From contig NHNW01000008.1 of assembly GCA_002786025.1 (NCBI GenBank), forward strand, positions 248,001-312,000: a stretch of 64,000 nt of DNA, given 5' to 3'. The notes under the pieces were generated by a model that worked only from the letters and a program-made list of their open reading frames with translations, made no database searches and was not told the DNA's origin. The position numbers were made by a program, and so were the translations under genes. Below are positions 11,266 to 22,500 of this stretch, one piece after another. This DNA is from Zasmidium citrigriseum. Taxonomy: Eukaryota; Ascomycota; Dothideomycetes; Mycosphaerellales; Mycosphaerellaceae. Every line of letters begins with the position of its first letter. The first letter of the stretch is position 1.

Positions 11266-14074
11266 CTAGTCGGACAGCGCGTCCCAGAATCTATCGATCA
11301 ACCCCCGGTCATCCTCAACTCTCGTATCATCGGCTAGGGAAGGACGGCTATAAGCGGTCGTCGTTGTTGCTCTAGCCGTCTTACGACTTGGTCCCAGGTA
11401 CTCGTCGTCCATGTCGCCACGGCGCCTCTTGCTAGCTTTCTTGCTTCGTGACGATGACTGTCGCTTGCCTCCAGGCCGCTTGTGATGAGACACATCCGGG
11501 AGCCCATGGGAAATTGTCTGAGAGAGCTGCTCAGTTGCCGACCTTGCCATCTGCTCCAAGGCTTGTCGATGCGCTGTCTGCGCATCTTGTAACGTCGGAG
11601 TAGGACTTAGTGTCTGAGGTCTGGAACGGGTTCCGGCTGGATGTGCTCCAGTATCGGGCAAGCTAGTGTCGATGACCTCGTGGTCGAAGTCCGTATCGAA
11701 CAGGTGTTCCCACTCAGCTGGGTCGTAGTTGAGAAGGTGCCGCACTCGTTCGATGTAGTCTTCCTCGTCTTTACACAGGTCAGCATCTCGTGTTCACTTC
11801 AATGAAGCACAAAACTTACTGGAGTCTTCAATGCTCTCGGGCTTCACGAATCTCCTGATCATCTCGACTGACATCTCATTGTACTGGATCGTGAACGCAC
11901 AATAGACTTCCAAAAACCTCCGCCTCCGTCTTGACCTGGTGTTGGGATCTTTCTCCAGGAATGATCTTCCACTGTCTATCGTTCGCTTAACGAAGTCCGG
12001 AGACAGCGTCGTCTGCTCCGTCCGGTATTGAAAGCCTTCGAGGACACCTCCTTGGGCATCTCTGAGAGGTTCGTGAGGCCATATCCCGTCTTTGCGGGTG
12101 AAGACGATCGTGTGAGTGACTTTCGGGTCGTTCAAGGGAATATGAAAGTGCTGGATCATGGTCCTCGATGGCTTGAAGCGACCCGAAGGATCTGCTTGCT
12201 CACCCTATAGCGAAGTTAATTCCATGTCATGGGCATCTTCTCGCAAGACTCACCTTCTCGACCAGCCATGTAATGCGATCCCTAACCACAAGACTTGTGT
12301 TCTTCCGTGCATTCGAATACCATGTGTCTTTGTACACAATGTCGTCTCGCTTGTTTTTGGGTTCGAATAGCTTGCCATCAGAACCATATACGTCCGGATG
12401 GTCGTGGATGTTGACATCTTCCCACGAATACAGCAAGCCAACAGATTGCTTCGACAACATGTTCGACTGGTCTAGGCTGTCGTCGACCATCAAGGCGCCT
12501 TTGGCTACGGGGCAGTCTCTCCTTCGTGCTTCTGTCAGGAACATTACGATCGGCAATTGAGACATATCATACCTATACCCCAGTTTGGATTTCATAACGA
12601 CGATGTCAAGATTGGCGAACTGCTGCTTGATGCTTTCAAACACATAAGTGCTCTCTGCAAAGCCACCTGAGACAATGATATACTAGTCTACCGTCAGAGA
12701 TGTGTGCACAAAGCAGCTTTTGACGGACATACTTTGGTGTCGGGGGTCCGATTTTTGTTGGCAAGTGCAACAACTTTGTCGACATGTGGATCGAAAAACG
12801 ATCTCACAAGGATCCTGCGCATGTTAGAGACGAGTAGAAGTAATGAGAAGTGTTCAGAGACGTACGGATTCAATTGGAATGATTGATGTTTCCTCTCACG
12901 TCTTCGAGAGCAACCAATCTCCACGATTTCCGCCTTCTCAGGATGTTTCTTGCAGGGCTGAAATTCCGCGACAGCTTGATTCAAAATGCTCTCCTCGTTG
13001 AGTAAAAGCTTTTGCTCCAGACCTTTCATACCGCCCGGTAGCGCGCTGATGTGAAGCTTCAGCCATTCGCGGAAGCTCTGATCCACGTTCGTTCCACCAC
13101 ACATGATTCCTAAGTCCTGTTAGTGATTGCCGTGTCTCACTCCAGGCCAGGCATACCATCTTTCTCAAGAACAATGAGACGGTTGTGCTTGGCTTCTGTA
13201 AGTGTTGGCGGTAGTCGCAAGGTAACGAGGTCCTGAGCGGAAAGAAAATCAGCTTCAAGGTCGACCGGTCAGCTGGCATCTTACAGTAGTTCCACCTCCC
13301 ATGTCAAGACTCAGCACACAAGAACCCCTCTATAGCATTGTCAGTAAAGTAGACCGCCACTCTCAAGTTCTAAAATGACTTACGTAAGGTGCGTATGCCT
13401 CTTCTGTGAGGTTCTTACCCAGAAGAGTCCTCAGAATCGAGACACCTGCGCAGAGGGGCTCATACACAAATCGGACGCAAGGAATGCCCGCTTTCTTGGC
13501 AGCCTTCGACATGGCCGTGGTCGCATCCGCCGTGGCAATCTTCGGGACCGGTAGGTACACAACGGTGTTATTCGGGTCGATTTGAGAGTTCGTTCGTGCA
13601 GCCCATGAAAGAATTCCCTCCCAAATCGCACGCAGTACACATTCCAGGAGCTCGTCCACGGTCTTGCCAGCCTCTTTGAGTTGCGCCCTAACCCGAGCCA
13701 CCCGTGGTGAGTTTTTGTATTGCTTGAGGTCATATAGCAGTAGCTTGAAGCTTGAGATGATCTTGTGAGCCGGGACAGCACCAGACTTTCTCTTGTCAGT
13801 CAGGGGGTATCCAAAATGGAACTCGCCATCGTGCCAGGCGGCGACCATGCAACCAAGCTCGGAGTCCTCCGCTTCGAATTCGACGAGCTCGATGTTGTCG
13901 AACTCCATCCGACCGTCGCCATGCTTGACGGCATAGGTTGCAGAAAAGGTAGCTGTGCCAAAATCAATGCCGATGACCACTGTTCGTTGATACGCAGCTG
14001 AGATCGCCTTGGTCAGTTGAATCATGCTTGAGGTTCGGTCACTTCAACGTACCGGAAACGTGAGATGATGCCAT
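11266..14074 (-). CDS. Hsp70/actin-like ATPase protein, module copy 2 (H2)
   Basis: This is a paralogue of H1 with the same ten-exon plan: 14074-14053, 13997-13384, 13329-13285, 13232-13157, 13109-12866, 12814-12733, 12682-12573, 12521-12254, 12204-11820, 11768-11266, about 782 residues. ATPase motifs: GIDFGTATFSATYA (about residue 18), RFVYEPLCAGVSI, SLDMGGGTTDLVTL (about 220), YIIVSGGFAEST (about 362). The C-terminal beta-rich part (VTHTIVFTRKDG to RRFVKPES) matches H1, but the final tail is unrelated in detail, Ser/Lys/Arg-rich with KKASKRRRG, a likely nuclear signal. The intron at 12522-12572 is frame-neutral; removing it restores exact length agreement with H1 around PVAKGALMVDD. If the first intron is not used, translation could begin at 14025. 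Diverges from P2. Confidence 0.82.
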
Positions 14075-15399
14075 TGGAAGCAGATCGGACCTGAACTGGT
14101 CCTTGCCCTTGGGCTGGTGATGGGGTTGGGGTCTCAGTATAACTCAGGATACATTATGCTGGTGGAAAATCAGCGGAGCACACACAAGTGAGTTCAGCAG
14201 CCGTGCGAACGAGTGGACAGCGGCTGTTGCGACCCCAAAAGCTATTCAGGGGATGAGGCAAGGCAAAGCAAGTTGCCGTGACTCCACCGCAATCGTGCAA
14301 TCACACGAGTCCCGAAGGCTACATGTCTCTGAAGCGATGATTGATAAGAACATGTCCAGCCATGTAGCCGCAAGGGACAGAAAGGATGGCGGGAAGCCTG
14401 TCGCTAGCGTTTGTAAACAGCGATCAAGAAAACTGCCCGGCGGAATTCTTGCCTCAGCTCCTGTGCCATGCCACAGACCACCGGAAGTCTCGCCTCTAGA
14501 CACATCGAGCTCATGCTAACTCCCTCACGAGCTCCACTCGCCATGTGTTCTACTAATTGCGAATGTCATCCTCCTGATCTGTTTCATCTTCCGTTGGCGG
14601 GGCTATTGGCTGTCTTGGATGCGCATTGTCGATAATAGGCACTGCTCCCAGTTACGCAATGGGCGCTCACCGTTTGCGTCGTATAGCTGGGCGAGGGCAG
14701 CGGCATGTTGCCGTCTAGCCACGGTCCCTGCTGCAAACGGGAGTCTGCGGGACAGACCAAGATTTTGTGTTCACGCATGATCGAATGATCCCCATTCGTG
14801 TTTCGCGGGTTACGGAACCTGAGTCTTTCCAGACTAGAATTCGGTCAGATTCTGTGAGGTCGCGATAGATGAACAAGGTTCACGACCCCTTAATGCAACT
14901 TGCCTTCCGACGGCATATGCAGGCGTGTCCTTTGGCTTCAGCATCAGAATCGTGAATTCGGATGCAACTTCAGGGTCAAGCAATGTGCTTGAGGATCCAG
15001 TCAAGAAATGATCCATTGCCACGCGATAGGTGCGCGATGACAAGCCCACAAGTCGGCTGTACATTGCAGGTCAATGCTGGAATGAGGGTTCTGGTCGTCC
15101 TCAAACACTAGCTGCCAGCAGTGTCCCATGGCGCCGGGCTGTTGCAGATTGCCGCTAAATGAGAGCTGTCTACGCAAGATAGCATGCCGGGACGGCTATG
15201 TGCATTGTGTTACCTGCACTAAATCCTTGTCTGGGGCCAAGACATGCTTTGGGGCGTTACACCTCGAGTGCTCGTTTGTGTGCAGCAGTTCTGATTTCGC
15301 CCGTCCATACGCCCCAGCGAGAACGACGTCCCTCAGTTGCCCGCAAGGTCGGTGATCATCAACATCGTTCTCATCGGTTATCTGAGCCCGGTGTTCAAC
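14075..15399. other. Divergent intergenic region between H2 and P2
   Basis: This 1.3-kb stretch between divergent starts should hold both promoters. A short minus-strand frame at 14834-15064 reads plausibly as protein but has no partner exons or family I recognise. Nothing else is supportable. Confidence 0.35.
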
Positions 15400-16973
15400 A
15401 TGGGAAGCGAGAAAGTGACCCGAAGCGAAGTTTACCAAAGACAGCAGGCCGCCTTCCATGCGTTGCTCGAATTCGTCGAGAGATACGAGGGACCCACTAG
15501 CACAGTAGAACAGCAAGATGCATTTTTCGAAGCATTCCTCAACGTCCATCCTTTACAGCGGGCCGAGAGACGAGATTTTGCCTGGTTCAATTGTGGTGCC
15601 GACCACACGCCGACGACATTCAAGGAGATCCTCGGAGGCGCCATACACCATCATGGCAATCACTTCCGCGGGACTGCGTTGAAGAAGACCATGCGGTATT
15701 TCTTCAGGGAGAAGAAGTCAACTTTCAATCAATCGTACGCTCACATCTGCGAACGGGCCAGCCTGGAGCTTCGAGGGAAAGCGAAAAATGAGGCGAAGCC
15801 CAGCGAAGGAGGTTCCGTTCCCAGTGTCCTGCAGTCCGAAACCAGGCCACGAGCTCCCTCACCTTCGCCCGAATGCATCGCAAATTTCAAAGTCGTGGAA
15901 AATCAAGTCTCCTTCATGAGGGAAAAGTTGCAAAGCGAAGATGGGTATGCAATCTCGATAAAACATGACTGTACAGAGCTGATGTTGTCCAGATCCTTCT
16001 CGACAAAGAGACACGGGATCGCGTCTCAGGAAAACGATCCCAAAAGGCGCAAAGTATGCCATGATCCAAAAACTGATAAGGCTCCAAGCAATTCTGCGTT
16101 TGAACACGGTCAGGTGGCCGGCAAAGTGGTGGTTCAGAGAGCGAGCCATTTTTCCGACGTTGCCAGAGTGCTCGAGAGTCCTGTCGCATCAGAATCGAAA
16201 GGACAACTCACGGGGATTAAAGTTGATCGCAAGCTCGACCGCCGGTTCATTCAAGCGCAAATGGAGAGCGCAGAGAATTTGTATTCACGGCTCAGGAGAG
16301 ATCTTGTAGATGCTTCGGACGACCAGGCATCATTCGACGCTGCTCCGCCATCGTCTCTTGCGCGATTGTACGCGGCAGCGTTTGGAGAGAATTGGCGAGT
16401 GATCTGCGCATATTTGCAACAGCAGCAGCTTGCTGAGAATGCGGACATTCTCTTTGTATTGATGGGTGCTGCTGTTTTCCAGAGAGTATTCGAGCCGGCG
16501 TTGGATCATGTCGGTTCTCGTTTCAGTATGTGGTCTCGGTACGGCTCAACTTTACCAAACACCATGACTGACAGATCGCAGTGAACCCAGAAATGCTGGC
16601 TCAGCGCCTCGCCATCGACCTGAACAACCATATGAAGCATCAGCCACCTCGGGCATCACGGCCAGATGGATTTGTCTCGAATAGTCTTGAGGCTGAGTTG
16701 GTCAAGATCTTTGAGGGCGCTGTCGAGCTCAAGAAGGTGGTCGGTGACGGTGCAAGGTTCCGGTGGCACCGTCCTTTCCAAGCATTCGACTTGGAGACGA
16801 TGGGCGTTGCGGAGACTCATCCCACTCCTGCTGGCGAAGACTTGTCCGCCTACAAAGTGGCCATGTGCTTCCTTCCCGGCATTGAGAAGTCTGCAAATCC
16901 GGAGCAACGCCCAGTGCTGTACAAGGCGTTGGTGAAGGCGGCGGATGGCCTTGACAGGAGCATCTCTTTGTAG
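15400..16973 (+). CDS. Uncharacterised three-block partner protein, module copy 2 (P2)
   Basis: Two exons (15400-16525, 16582-16973; 56-bp intron with GTATGT donor and CAG acceptor) give about 505 residues. It is paralogous to P1 in the same three blocks: SEVYQRQQAAFHALLEFVER to TMRYFFREKKSTF; AENLYSRLRRDL, SLARLYAAAFGENWR and LAENADILFVLMGAAVFQ; and LNNHMKHQ, LVKIFEGAVELKKVV, RFRWHRPFQAFDLETM, VAMCFLPGI. The last intron falls at the same boundary as in P1 (before block 3), while P1 has an extra intron in the linker before block 2. The linker here is longer and rich in charged and Ser residues. I do not recognise the family and assign no function. The duplicated head-to-head arrangement with an Hsp70-like gene is the main clue. 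Confidence 0.72.
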
Positions 16974-17491
16974 CTGGTTCTGATGATCGTTCAGGATCCA
17001 TGTTCACAGATCTTTTCTCTTTCGAACTTGAAGGTCTTCGAGTGGGCCAGAAGCCGTCTGCGTGCCAGAATGTGTTAGATGTCTCTTTCGTGGCCTTGAG
17101 CGAGCCTATCTACAGACTAAGGCATCGAGTCTGCTTCGAATTTCTGGAACTCTTCATGCTATGCAAGTCGATCGCGTTGAGGTTTGTCGTTGCTCGGGAA
17201 AGGGAGAGCGAGAGTGAGGAGTGAGGAGGGAGCTGTTTCTGACGTCCTCTTCTTCCCCTCTCTGGTGCGCCTATTCTGGCATAGCTCCCGCTGCCAAGCT
17301 TCACCGATCCTTGCGCCTTCCCGTGCTTTCCTAGATTCCGATTCGCCGACGGTGCCGCTGGCGTTTAAGGCTGAGAGGGCTTCCATGCACACCGGTCTCT
17401 CAGCCCCAGCAACATCTTTGACTTCATCTCTTCTACATCACCCTCATCGCCGCACAATGCACAATCCCACTCCATACTTCATCTTGTCAAG
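16974..17491. other. Intergenic, presumed promoter of modin-like gene
   Basis: The region is CT-rich toward its 3' end (17400-17480), as is common in fungal leaders. No gene is seen. A short open frame at 17184-17525 overlaps the next gene out of frame and is not supported. Confidence 0.35.
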
Positions 17492-19156
17492 ATGGCCGCT
17501 GACGGCGCGACGATCGTCTCCCTGATTATCGCAATCATCGCCTTCATCGTCTCCGTCGGCCAAGCTCTACAGCAATACATCGGCACCGCCGAAGGATATC
17601 GAAAATGTGCAGAGTCAGTCGTCGGTCCATGGGTCAAGTACCGGAGGAGAGTGTTCAATGCATCCGAGCTTCGTTTTGTCGTCAATTTCAAGACTCCTGT
17701 CTTTTTCGTTGCTCGCCCCGGCAATCAGAGAGGTCCTGTTCCAGGTACACCGATCAATGTCGACGGCACGACTACCAGCCGTGCTGAGACTCTTACTTGG
17801 GATCCGAATAAGGAGAAGAAGCTTGACCCAGGAAAGGAGCCCTCCAGACTCAATGTTCGTATCTCGACGGCCGACGATGAGCGTGCGACGTGGGTCACGC
17901 TTTTGAGCCAACTGCAGCGATTAGAACAAGACTCGCGCAAGAGGGATGAGACAGCAAGACTACAGAATCCACCCAAAGAAGGCAATCGAATCGAACCCGA
18001 CTACTCGATGATCGTCCAGCTGCAAGGCCGAAACCGCAACTGGGACTTCATGCCAGAATCAGTCCTGCGTCCATACGCTACTTCAACCACCAGCCATGTC
18101 GCCGAGATGTGCGTTATGCTGGGTCTATCATGGGTGACCTTCGACGTCGACTCCGCAAATCTTCAGGCCTCGGGTAACGGCTTCGCCCTCTCCTCATCCA
18201 TGGTCCAAGGCCTTGGAATCGTAGCAACCTTCCACGTAGTCGGACGCTCTGAATTCGGCAAAGACCGCATGATCCCCAGCTATGCCATCAAAGAGATACT
18301 CTTCGGTACCGTCCCCATCATCTTCCTCGACTCAACTTCCACCTCCGACCCCGACGCCGACTACCACAAAACCCTCAACTTCGGCGACGAGACAGGCATC
18401 CGCCGCACAATGAAATACCTCCGTCTCCGCCAATCCTCCCGTCAAAAGCATACCCGCGTAGAAACACACGTCCGCTCCGCCAACTTCGAACTCATAGCAA
18501 TGCTCGGTCAAGTCTTCCGTCTCCGTGGCTCCAACTTCCGCATGCTTCCCAACCCAACCCGCACACCCTGGACCGACACCTTCAACGCCTGCGCCCTGAT
18601 GACAGAGTTCCAAGAAAACGTTCGCAAGCTCGAAGAGCATCAGGGCTTCTCCTCCGCGCAAACCAAATTCATTCGCGGGAAATGGAAAGACCACCTCCAG
18701 GACGTCTGGAAAGCTCAAGAGAAAGACATCAACATCGACATGCGGGAAGCCGTACACGATGTCATCGACTCCTGCACCGAGTTCCTCGTCAAAGACTGCG
18801 GCGAAGTAGCCGTGATACCAGTCGTTAACGCACATATCACCGTCATTCTGGACGAGTTAGACAAGTCAGACTCGCTGCTGAGTACGCTGGAAAGCGACAG
18901 CGAAGAGGAGCTAATGGAACATTACTTCGACAAGATCCGAAAAGACGTGATGGATCACATCACAGCCCAAGATTCAATCAGCCCAACTATGAGAAGGCCA
19001 TCGGCGATAAGGACGATGGTTCCTCCGCAAGGTATCTGGCTGATCTTGATGTTTCGGATGTGTTGCTGGTGGGCGTTACATGAATTCGATCAGACGGACA
19101 CCAGAGTCCTGGACCCAAGATGGAAAGGCTCGAGGTTACCAGTAATGATACTGTAA
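17492..19156 (+). CDS. Modin-like membrane-anchored protein, C-terminal reading frame uncertain
   Basis: The open frame has 554 codons. The N-terminus (SLIIAIIAFIVSVGQALQQ, about 9-27) is a single membrane helix; the rest is soluble. The order of features (helix, GYRKC, KTPVFFVA, ERATWVTLLSQLQRLE, YATSTTSHVAEMCVMLG, AIKEILFGTVPIIF) matches a fungus-specific family frequently labelled modin in genome annotations; its function is not established. Near the end the family-like sequence (NYEKAIGDKD, SARYLADLDVSDVLLVG) lies in another frame, reached at 18982 and ending at 19083. It would be joined by a 35-bp intron (18947-18981) or by correcting an indel, giving about 518 residues. The tail encoded by the continuous frame looks unnatural. 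Its location right after two Hsp70-like/partner modules may be meaningful. Confidence 0.72.
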   Translation: MAADGATIVSLIIAIIAFIVSVGQALQQYIGTAEGYRKCAESVVGPWVKYRRRVFNASELRFVVNFKTPVFFVARPGNQRGPVPGTPINVDGTTTSRAETLTWDPNKEKKLDPGKEPSRLNVRISTADDERATWVTLLSQLQRLEQDSRKRDETARLQNPPKEGNRIEPDYSMIVQLQGRNRNWDFMPESVLRPYATSTTSHVAEMCVMLGLSWVTFDVDSANLQASGNGFALSSSMVQGLGIVATFHVVGRSEFGKDRMIPSYAIKEILFGTVPIIFLDSTSTSDPDADYHKTLNFGDETGIRRTMKYLRLRQSSRQKHTRVETHVRSANFELIAMLGQVFRLRGSNFRMLPNPTRTPWTDTFNACALMTEFQENVRKLEEHQGFSSAQTKFIRGKWKDHLQDVWKAQEKDINIDMREAVHDVIDSCTEFLVKDCGEVAVIPVVNAHITVILDELDKSDSLLSTLESDSEEELMEHYFDKIRKDVMDHITAQDSISPTMRRPSAIRTMVPPQGIWLILMFRMCCWWALHEFDQTDTRVLDPRWKGSRLPVMIL

Positions 19157-19199
19157 GATGCTTGTATCACATCCCCGAATTTATCTTCCTCCCAACCAC

Positions 19200-19283
19200 G
19201 AGCACAGACTCCCTTTCACTGGCACTCTTAGCGCCTGTTTTTCGGAAACAGCCCTTAGCGTAGCTTTGCCCTGCGCCAATCAG
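19200..19283. repeat. 84-bp imperfect direct repeat, copy 1
   Basis: Starts GAGCACAGACTCCCTTTCAC and ends GCCAATCAG. It aligns without gaps to 19431-19514, with shared blocks TTTCAC, CCCTTAGCG and CCAATCAG. It lies in the convergent spacer between the modin-like and fusion genes. Confidence 0.65.
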
Positions 19284-19430
19284 AGACCTGAGTGAATGTT
19301 GACGGAAGAACAACTTCCTGCAATATTAGACTTGACTCCTCATAATATGCCTGATCTCTATAGGATTGCCGATATCTATAGGACCATCCAGGCATTTGAC
19401 ATTGTCTCTCCGTCTGCGGATTCACCGTTT

Positions 19431-19514
19431 GAGCACGGACTCTCTTTCACCGACCCCCCTGTCGCGCTATTGCGAAAAACATCCCTTAGCGCCTTCCTCA
19501 CGAGGACCAATCAG
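19431..19514. repeat. 84-bp imperfect direct repeat, copy 2
   Basis: Starts GAGCACGGACTCTCTTTCAC and ends GACCAATCAG. It is the same length as copy 1 and begins 231 bp after it. The two 5' and 3' ends are the best conserved parts, the middle the least. Confidence 0.65.
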
Positions 19515-19551
19515 CTCTTTTTTTCTCGGATTGACCTGGCCTGACACATTA

Positions 19552-22500
19552 TTACCCCTTCAAAAACTCCCCAACAACCTGTCCAACCCCCTCAGCATCC
19601 TCAAAACAATGCCAATGCCCACAACCCTCCAAAACCTCCACCCTCGCTCCATTTCCCAAAATCCCCGCCAAACTCCTCACATGCTCCGGCGTCGAAATCT
19701 TATCATCCTCCCCGGTGACAATACAAGTCCTGATCCTCTCTCCCAGTTTCTTAAAGTCCAAATGCAAATTCCTCGCTCCGGCGAGAGCCGTACAGCCCTT
19801 CGCATACCCCTCAGGATCCTGGCTTAGGATGCTGCCTTGCACGGCTGCGTAGCCGATGGGGTTGGAGGTTTTTGTTTTGGAGCTTGTGGCGTTCGCGGCG
19901 ATTGTTAGGGCGACGCTGGCCATGCCGCCTTTGCGGACTGCGGCTGCGCGTTGGAGGTTGGCGTCTGCGGCGGCGGCTGGTAAGGGACAAGGAGCGGGAC
20001 CGAGGAGGACGAGGCGAGAGATTGTGTCCGGGTGTTTGGAGGCGAAGACTGAGGCGATGAGGCAGCCCATTGAGTGTGCTACGATCGTGATGCCGTTTTG
20101 TGTTGGGAGCTGGAGGGCTTCGATTAGGCCTTGGATGTCTTCGGCGTAGCTCTCGATGGTCACTTTGGAAGTGGCTTTTGTTGGTGATAGCCCAAAACCT
20201 TCGAGGTCAAAGAGCAGGCTGGTGTATTGGGATTGGGATTCTTTGTCCAGGCCGAGGAGTTTCATGAGGGGGCTGTAGAAGGTGTGTGTTCCTCCAAGGC
20301 CGTGGATAAAGATTATTGTTGATGGGCCGTTGCCGAGTATTTTTGCGTAGAGCTGCTTTCCGGATGGTAGTATCGTGAGGCCTACACCACCGTTCGATCT
20401 TGCGAGATTCGATGTCGGGAGACAGCTCTCGTTCTCAATGCGCTTCGTGACGTGATTGTTTGGTTCAGCCTTTGCGACCTTGTTCCGTAACGTTCCTAGA
20501 CCAGTGATGGATATCTCCACTACATCGCCTGGCTTTAGGAATTGCGGTGGATTGAGCCCAAATCCAACACCTGCAGGGGTTCCTGTTGCGATTACATCGC
20601 CTGGTCGAAGAGTTTGCGATTCCGAGAGTGTGGCGATGAGCTTCGGGATGGAGAAGATTAGATCGTCCGTCGTCCCCTGCTGTCTGAGCTCGCCATTGAC
20701 GTGTGTCGTAACCCGCAGCGTCTGAGGCAAAGCACTCTTTGGAAGAGCCATTGGACCCATAGGACAATATGAATCTGCACTCTTGCCTAGAAAGTGTCAG
20801 CGTGATCACCACAAGCCAGGTTGTCCCACTCACCAATATAAAACTGCTTATGATCCCTCTGCTTCTCCCTCGCCGTAACATCATTGATAATCGTGTACCC
20901 CCAAACATGCCCCATAGCCTCCCCCTCCTCAATCTCAAAACCCCCCTTCCCAATAATAACCCCAATCTCCCCCTCATAATCCAGCGTCTCCGTGAACCCC
21001 TCATGCCACAAAATCTCCTCCTCATTTGCAATAATCGACGTCGCCCTCTTGGTGAAAATCACCGGATGGCTAGGCATATCGACCTTATCCGAAGCATCGT
21101 AGCCACTCGCATTGAACTCCTTGGCGTGCTCGGAGTAGTTCTTTCCAACGGCGAGGACGTCGCGTCCGGTCAGTGGAGGGAGGATTTCCACGCTCTCGGT
21201 CAAGGGAAAGGGGTCGTCTCCGGCGACGAGACTCTCCTCCCCAACTTCGATCACCTGGTAGAGATTCTCAACCGCCGTCCCACTCTCAAACGCCACAGGC
21301 GTAATATTCCCCTTCTCAACATCCAAATGCCCGACCCTCGTCCTTCCCGTCCCATCGGAAAGTCGATACGCCACGAAATTCGTCATCTTCACATCCTCCT
21401 TTGCCTGCATGATGGCTGGTTGTTCCGGTCTTACAAACTCTCGATAGCTGGCTTTATGGATTCTTCCATTAATCATAATGAGATTCAGCTTATCGTGCTC
21501 CTGCAAAACGCCGATGTCGGCGAGCGGGTCGCCGTCGACGAGGATTAGATCTGCGAAGTAGCCCGGTGCAATCTTGCCCAATTCGTTTTCGCGCATGAAG
21601 AGTTTAGCCACGCCAGCCGTCGCCGCGACGATGGATTCCATGGGCGTGAAGTCCAAGTACTTCACAAAAAGCTCCAAGTCTTTCGCGTACGTCCCATGCG
21701 GCGTCCAAGCGAAGCCATAGTCACCACCAGGAAGGACGGTAATCCCTCTCCGGTGCATTTCTTTGAGGCCTTCGACGGCGACATCGAGTTCTTTCTTGTA
21801 GCCGACGGCCTCAGCCTTCTCAAAACTATACCCAAAAGCCCCCGCCTCATAAACAGTCGCATGCAACCAATTCAGACCCGGAGCAACGATATGATTATGT
21901 TTGTTCTTCTCAAGCATATCCATACCCTCCTCATCGATCCAAGAAGCATGGTATATAACATCCACGCCATGCTTAATACACATCTTAACGCTATCTCGAG
22001 CGCGGGCGTGAGCGCACAGCCTGACGCCGTGGCGATGGGCTTCGTCGACGCAGGCGGCGGTTTCTTCGTCGGTGTAGTAGCAATCTTGCGCGTCGCGGGT
22101 TTCGGTGATTTGTTCGCCGGACATGCTGAGTTTGATGTTGTCGACGCCGAGGGCGATGTGGTGGCGGATTGTTTCGCGCATTTCGAGGGGGCCGCTGGCG
22201 AAGGCTGTTATTCCTGGGGCTCTGTCCACACACATTAGCAAGGCATATCTTCAAAGCAAGTTTCTTGTCATTCACTCACAAATCCCCATTCGGCACCGCC
22301 ATCTCCTTCCCATTAGCCAAATACCTCGGTCCCGGAATACTCCCCTCATTAATCGCATCCCTGATCACAACATCCAACCTCTCCTTCGCGCTCGCAGCTC
22401 CATAACACATCGTATACCCACTATCCAAATACGTCCTGGCACTTTGCGCCGTCAGCAAAGTATGCTCTTCAACACCCATATCCCCCAAACCTGAGAGCTG

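Noticed and set aside
14834..15064. Short minus-strand frame between H2 and P2 that reads like protein
   Set aside because: No start, splice partners or family resemblance; cannot be separated from chance.
18332..18835. 167-codon minus-strand frame antisense to the modin-like gene
   Set aside because: It is a mirror of the strongly biased codon use of the real gene: Val/Glu/Gly-rich, no domain.
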